Of a stretch of 38,114 bases of DNA, positions 34,792-38,114 are shown piece after piece. Under the pieces are notes generated by a model. It did not search any database. It was not told the origin of the DNA and saw only the letters and a program-made list of their open reading frames with translations. The DNA lies in the NCBI GenBank assembly GCA_018656865.1, contig JABHYO010000182.1, positions 1-38,114 on the forward strand, given 5' to 3'. The translations under genes were made by a program, and so were the position numbers. The DNA is from Gammaproteobacteria bacterium (lineage in GTDB: Bacteria; Pseudomonadota; Gammaproteobacteria; Pseudomonadales; Azotimanducaceae). The stretch's first letter is position 1. Each line of letters starts with the position of its first letter.

Positions 34792-35685
34792 TCAGCCAGT
34801 CAGAGCAGGTATCACCTTGTCCGCAAACATTTCCATTGTCGCGCACAGTCCTTTCAGACTGGCGCGAGGGAAATCCAGCACGAGATAGTCGAGCCCTGCC
34901 TCACTATAGGCACTCAGCTCTTCAACAATCTGCCCGGCTGATCCCTGGAATCCATAGGACTGTGGCGCATCCGCACGCTCTACAAATTCGGCACTGCTAC
35001 CCATCGCAATAAGTGGCGGTTTTTCCCGCCCGAACTGCTGGCACTGCTCAAGGAGGTAAGCTTTGCGCCCTGCCAGCCTTTCTCTGGTGATATGCAGCGG
35101 AAACCAGGCATCCCCGTACTTCACCGCGCGTGTTGCTGCGGCCCGGCTGTTGCCGCCGATCCAGACTGGCGGTGGGTCTGCTTCCTTATATAGCTGCGGT
35201 GCATATTTGATATCTTCAAATTGCACGTATCGCCCCTCAAAGGTATGAGGTCGCGGCGTTGTCCAGAGATGTTTGATCGCCTGCAGGTACTCGTCAGTGC
35301 GCGCACCTCGATTCCTGAACGGTATATCGAGCGCCTGAAACTCACCTTCCAGCCAGCCACTGGCGCCACCGAATATGACTCTGCCACCGGATAGCCGATC
35401 AGCCGTTGCCAGTTGTGAGGCAACAAGCAGTGGATGACGGTAAGGCACAATCAGTACGCCGGTACCAAGCTGAATGGTTGACGTCACACCAGCGAGGTAA
35501 CCAAGAACGGTCATGGCTTCATAAAAGCGCTCGCGTGCAGCACTCTGATCGGAAACCGGTACGGCTACGTGATCGCCCAGCCAGAGGCTTTCATAGCCCA
35601 ACGTTTCAGCCAGCTGCGCAACAGTGAGTATTGATTCCGGGGAAGAAGATTCTCCCCAGTGAGGCACCATGACACCAAAACGCAT
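34792..35685 (-). CDS. LLM-class (F420/flavin-dependent) oxidoreductase
   Basis: A 297-residue luciferase-like TIM-barrel protein. It begins MRFGVMVPHWGE; ETLGYESLWLGDHVAVP, LAGVTSTIQLGTGVLIVPYR, RLSGGRVIFGGASGWLEGEF and PPPVWIGGNSRAAATRAVKY are the standard segments of the LLM F420-type family. Start at ATG 35685 with GAAGG about 8 bases upstream. Cofactor (F420 or FMN) and substrate cannot be told apart from sequence alone. It lies 41 bases after the MFS gene on the same strand and is probably in its operon. Confidence 0.88.
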   Translation of the reverse strand: MRFGVMVPHWGESSSPESILTVAQLAETLGYESLWLGDHVAVPVSDQSAARERFYEAMTVLGYLAGVTSTIQLGTGVLIVPYRHPLLVASQLATADRLSGGRVIFGGASGWLEGEFQALDIPFRNRGARTDEYLQAIKHLWTTPRPHTFEGRYVQFEDIKYAPQLYKEADPPPVWIGGNSRAAATRAVKYGDAWFPLHITRERLAGRKAYLLEQCQQFGREKPPLIAMGSSAEFVERADAPQSYGFQGSAGQIVEELSAYSEAGLDYLVLDFPRASLKGLCATMEMFADKVIPALTG

Positions 35686-35726
35686 TAGTTCGCCTTCAAA
35701 CCGTTTGGGCCATCTTACGGCTCATC

Positions 35727-37013
35727 TTAGTTTGTTGTCACTTGGGTCTCGCCTGGGGTTTCTTCTGACTTCCCCAGCGCGCTGCCGGTCCAGATGTAGG
35801 CCAGGACCGCCGGAATTGTCGCAAAGATGCTCAGGACGATGACTGCATAATTGAGCGACTGCGTTCCGTATTCCTGCGAAAACGAATCACTCATGCTGCC
35901 AACCAGCAATGAACCCACTGCCTGACCGAGAATATTGGTGAGGAGAAACGCCAGCGATGTGGCAAGTGCACGCTGCGCCGGCAGGACGCTTGACTGCAGC
36001 ACTGAAAGCGCAGGCCCCTGTGTGAATACCAGTAAACCATAACCTAGCGCGTAAGCCACAAGCACCGGCATAAAGTCCTCAAGTATCAGGCTCAGGCACA
36101 ATACCGGCAGAGCAAGCGGCAGCGCCATGGCACACAACCACGCACGCCAACGCAGATCCCACTTGGCAAAATAGTCAGCCATCCAACCGCCCAGCAGCAG
36201 CCCCGGCACACCGCCGAAGATAAAAGCCAAACCAAGATAAAAGCCGACTTCCGTCGTAGAGAGGTCGAAGTTCCGCAGCAGTATCGGCGCCATCCAGATG
36301 GAGAACGCATAAGCAACGATAATCGCGAGCGCATTGGCCAGTGCGACTCGAACGTAGACGGCATTGCGAGCCAACGATAATAGCGTTGTTACCAGATCAT
36401 CGCCCTCTCCCGTTGCCGTACCGGGCTCGGCAAATGTCCCGCGTCGCGGCTCCCGCACAGTCAACAGGATTACGATGCCCAGCAGGATGCCGGGGATGCC
36501 CAGAACAACAAAAGTCATTCTCCAGCCAAGCAGGTCAGCGAAGTAGCCACCGGCCATGAGTCCCGTTACCGTACCCATGGTTGCCCCGGTAGAGTAGAGG
36601 CTCATGGCGCGAGACAGCTCCTGGCGCCGGAAGTAGTCAGCAATTATAGAAAGAGAGGGTGGTGCCCCGCCTGCCTCACCAATGCCAACACCGCCCCGGG
36701 CGAGGAAAAGTGATACAAAGCCAGCCGCCATACCGCAGAGTGCGGTCATCCCGCTCCAGACAATGATGGAGATCGAGAGAATATTACGTCGGTTGAACCG
36801 ATCCGCCAGCCGTGCAATCGGGATACCCATGATCACATAGAACATGGTGAAAGCGACCCCAGCCAATAGGCCCATCTGCGTATCAGTCAGCGCAAACTCG
36901 GCCTTGATATCTTCCATCAGGATCGACATCACCAGTCTGTCGGTAATGGAAAAAACCGACGTCATGGTAATCATGCCCAGCACGTAATAGCGATAAGCAG
37001 GATTGCTGTTCAA
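35727..37013 (-). CDS. Spinster-type MFS transporter
   Basis: A 428-residue, 12-span protein. It starts at a TTG (37013); the next ATG would remove part of the first span. SITDRLVMSILMEDIKAEFALTD and IPIARLADRFNRRNIL (MFS motif A) are typical of the spinster (Spns) branch, together with GVGIGEAGGAPPSLSIIADY and the glycine-rich helices 5 and 11. Members transport lipophilic acids or unknown metabolites. It sits between two LLM oxidoreductase genes and may import or export their substrate. A charged, threonine-rich tail ends the protein. Confidence 0.88.
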   Translation of the reverse strand: MNSNPAYRYYVLGMITMTSVFSITDRLVMSILMEDIKAEFALTDTQMGLLAGVAFTMFYVIMGIPIARLADRFNRRNILSISIIVWSGMTALCGMAAGFVSLFLARGGVGIGEAGGAPPSLSIIADYFRRQELSRAMSLYSTGATMGTVTGLMAGGYFADLLGWRMTFVVLGIPGILLGIVILLTVREPRRGTFAEPGTATGEGDDLVTTLLSLARNAVYVRVALANALAIIVAYAFSIWMAPILLRNFDLSTTEVGFYLGLAFIFGGVPGLLLGGWMADYFAKWDLRWRAWLCAMALPLALPVLCLSLILEDFMPVLVAYALGYGLLVFTQGPALSVLQSSVLPAQRALATSLAFLLTNILGQAVGSLLVGSMSDSFSQEYGTQSLNYAVIVLSIFATIPAVLAYIWTGSALGKSEETPGETQVTTN

Positions 37014-37083
37014 GGGACCCGCTTGTGTTTGACTACGTTGGACATCCCGCAGATCTTAAGAGAATGTATCGACAGTGCTGACT

Positions 37084-38070
37084 CTACTTGAACTCCGGCA
37101 TGATGTACTCGACAACCTGATCCCGATTGCCCAGGTAGATGGCGTGAACACCCATCTCCTCGTAGCGCTTGACCTCTTCAACGGCCATCTCAGGGGTTAC
37201 GCAAACCATGCTGTTGTAAAACCGCTGGTAAATCGGGTGGTCCTTCGGCGGGTTATAGAGATTTTTACCATCTTCATCGACGAGATAACCGTAGCCAAGA
37301 ATGTGTTCCTCGTAGAAGTTATTCATCAGGAAATCACGCAGCTCCAGCGCCGCCGGCAGGGTGTCCGCAATGCATAAGTCTTTGAAAACGGCGACTTTGA
37401 GCTGCTCCTCGGAATGTCCTGCTTCCGTACCGATCCTGCGATACTCTTTGATCATGGCTTCCGTGTGATCAGTCGGTGCATTGGCGAGCCAGTAAGGCAA
37501 ACCTGCCTGACCTGATCGGCGCGCGCCAAAGGGCGTTGCTCCACCGCAGAAGTACATATCGATGGGTTGTTGTACCGGGCGTGGCAGCAGGCTGACGTTT
37601 TCATACTGGTAGTGCTTGCCACTATAAGAAAAGGTTTCCTGCGAGGTTGCCAGTCGCAGGACTTCCATCCCCTCGACCAGGCGGGCACCTCGCGTTCGTT
37701 TTGCGGTGCCGAATGTATTGAATTCGAGCGGGCGGTAACCCATACCCAGCCCCACGGTGACTCGACCCTCCGAGAGAATATCAATGGTAATGGCCTGTTC
37801 GGCAGCTTCGAGCGGGTCATAAAGAGGCAGCAGCATGGCGCCCGTCAATAACCTGATGCTATCCGTGGCAGCCGCAGCCGCAGCCAGCGCCTGCAAGGGT
37901 TGCGGCATGAACGCGTCATACATGAAGTGATGTTCGGCTGAAAGAACACCGTCAAATCCTAAATCTTCTGCCGTTTTGGCCGCCTCGACTACGCCAGCAT
38001 AAGCAGGCTCAAGATGTTGAGGCAGTTTTCGATTTTTCGTGAGTGATGCGCCACTGGTCCAGAATTCCAT
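37084..38070 (-). CDS. LLM-class flavin-dependent oxidoreductase (monooxygenase-like)
   Basis: A 328-residue LLM-fold protein from ATG 38070, with an AGGAG site 7 bases upstream. Typical segments are AAKTAEDLGFDGVLSAEHHFM, ATDSIRLLTGAMLLPLYDPL, ILSEGRVTVGLGMGYRPLEF and MYFCGGATPFGARRSGQAGL. The closer match to bacterial luciferase-like monooxygenases (E-H-H after beta-strand 2) suggests FMN use, unlike the other LLM gene nearby. It is the first gene of the probable operon LLM - MFS - LLM; about 70 bases separate it from the MFS gene. The remaining 44 bases to the window end show only its ribosome binding site. Confidence 0.88.
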   Translation of the reverse strand: MEFWTSGASLTKNRKLPQHLEPAYAGVVEAAKTAEDLGFDGVLSAEHHFMYDAFMPQPLQALAAAAAATDSIRLLTGAMLLPLYDPLEAAEQAITIDILSEGRVTVGLGMGYRPLEFNTFGTAKRTRGARLVEGMEVLRLATSQETFSYSGKHYQYENVSLLPRPVQQPIDMYFCGGATPFGARRSGQAGLPYWLANAPTDHTEAMIKEYRRIGTEAGHSEEQLKVAVFKDLCIADTLPAALELRDFLMNNFYEEHILGYGYLVDEDGKNLYNPPKDHPIYQRFYNSMVCVTPEMAVEEVKRYEEMGVHAIYLGNRDQVVEYIMPEFK

Positions 38071-38114
38071 CGTTCTACTCCTCTCTTCTATGCCTGAAGC
38101 AACGGTTGAATCTC

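Noticed and set aside
1-38114. tRNA, rRNA or CRISPR content
   Set aside because: No cloverleaf-like sequence, conserved rRNA stretch or regularly spaced short repeats was noticed on either strand by eye; a covariance-model scan was not possible.

Overview
The window reads as chromosomal DNA of a Gram-negative proteobacterium, most likely an uncultured, respiratory gammaproteobacterium. This is inferred from lipoprotein and OmpA-type envelope genes, c-type cytochromes, a CysG-type siroheme synthase, PpnP, and a mix of PQQ-protein, LLM-oxidoreductase and spinster-type MFS genes. No rRNA, tRNA or CRISPR was seen.

Layout. (1) 1-2.5 kb: the 3' end of a PQQ beta-propeller protein, a drug-efflux-like MFS transporter and an uncharacterised AttH/CrtC-like protein. 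(2) 2.7-10.5 kb: a nearly complete heme d1 biosynthesis locus, cysG - nirC - nirF - nirDL (fusion) - nirG - nirH - nirJ - nirN, all on the + strand and tightly packed. CysG supplies siroheme, NirDL and NirG/H decarboxylate it, radical-SAM NirJ converts the propionates, and the periplasmic proteins NirF, NirN and NirC finish and hand over the cofactor. The nitrite reductase structural gene nirS is not in the window. An FNR/DNR-type box lies before nirC. (3) 10.5-16.6 kb: a YiaD-like OmpA lipoprotein, a large polytopic membrane protein, and a GT-C-type glycosyltransferase gene split by an IS3-family element. The element has a 4-bp target duplication; removing it and one duplicate on paper restores one 522-codon frame. 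ppnP lies just upstream in the same direction.

(4) 16.7-23.0 kb: a three-gene minus-strand operon with TGATG junctions. It encodes a 1497-aa exported RHS/YD-repeat protein and two small exported proteins. Two 94-bp direct repeats (81/94 identical) bracket it. (5) 23.0-28.7 kb: a membrane protein with a helical C-terminal domain, a bacteriohemerythrin, a three-part fusion (FkbM methyltransferase, TPR, GT9-like glycosyltransferase) and a DUF6165-like protein. (6) 28.7-38.1 kb: an epoxide hydrolase, a helical protein, and an APH-fold phosphotransferase whose catalytic loop looks degenerate; a hybrid histidine kinase; then VOC, two LLM flavin/F420-type oxidoreductases and an MFS carrier that look like catabolic accessory genes.

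The most unusual parts are the repeat-bracketed exported RHS operon, the FkbM-TPR-GT fusion, the apparent pseudokinase, and the nirS-less heme d1 locus led by cysG. All functional calls rest on reading motifs by eye; no database search was run.
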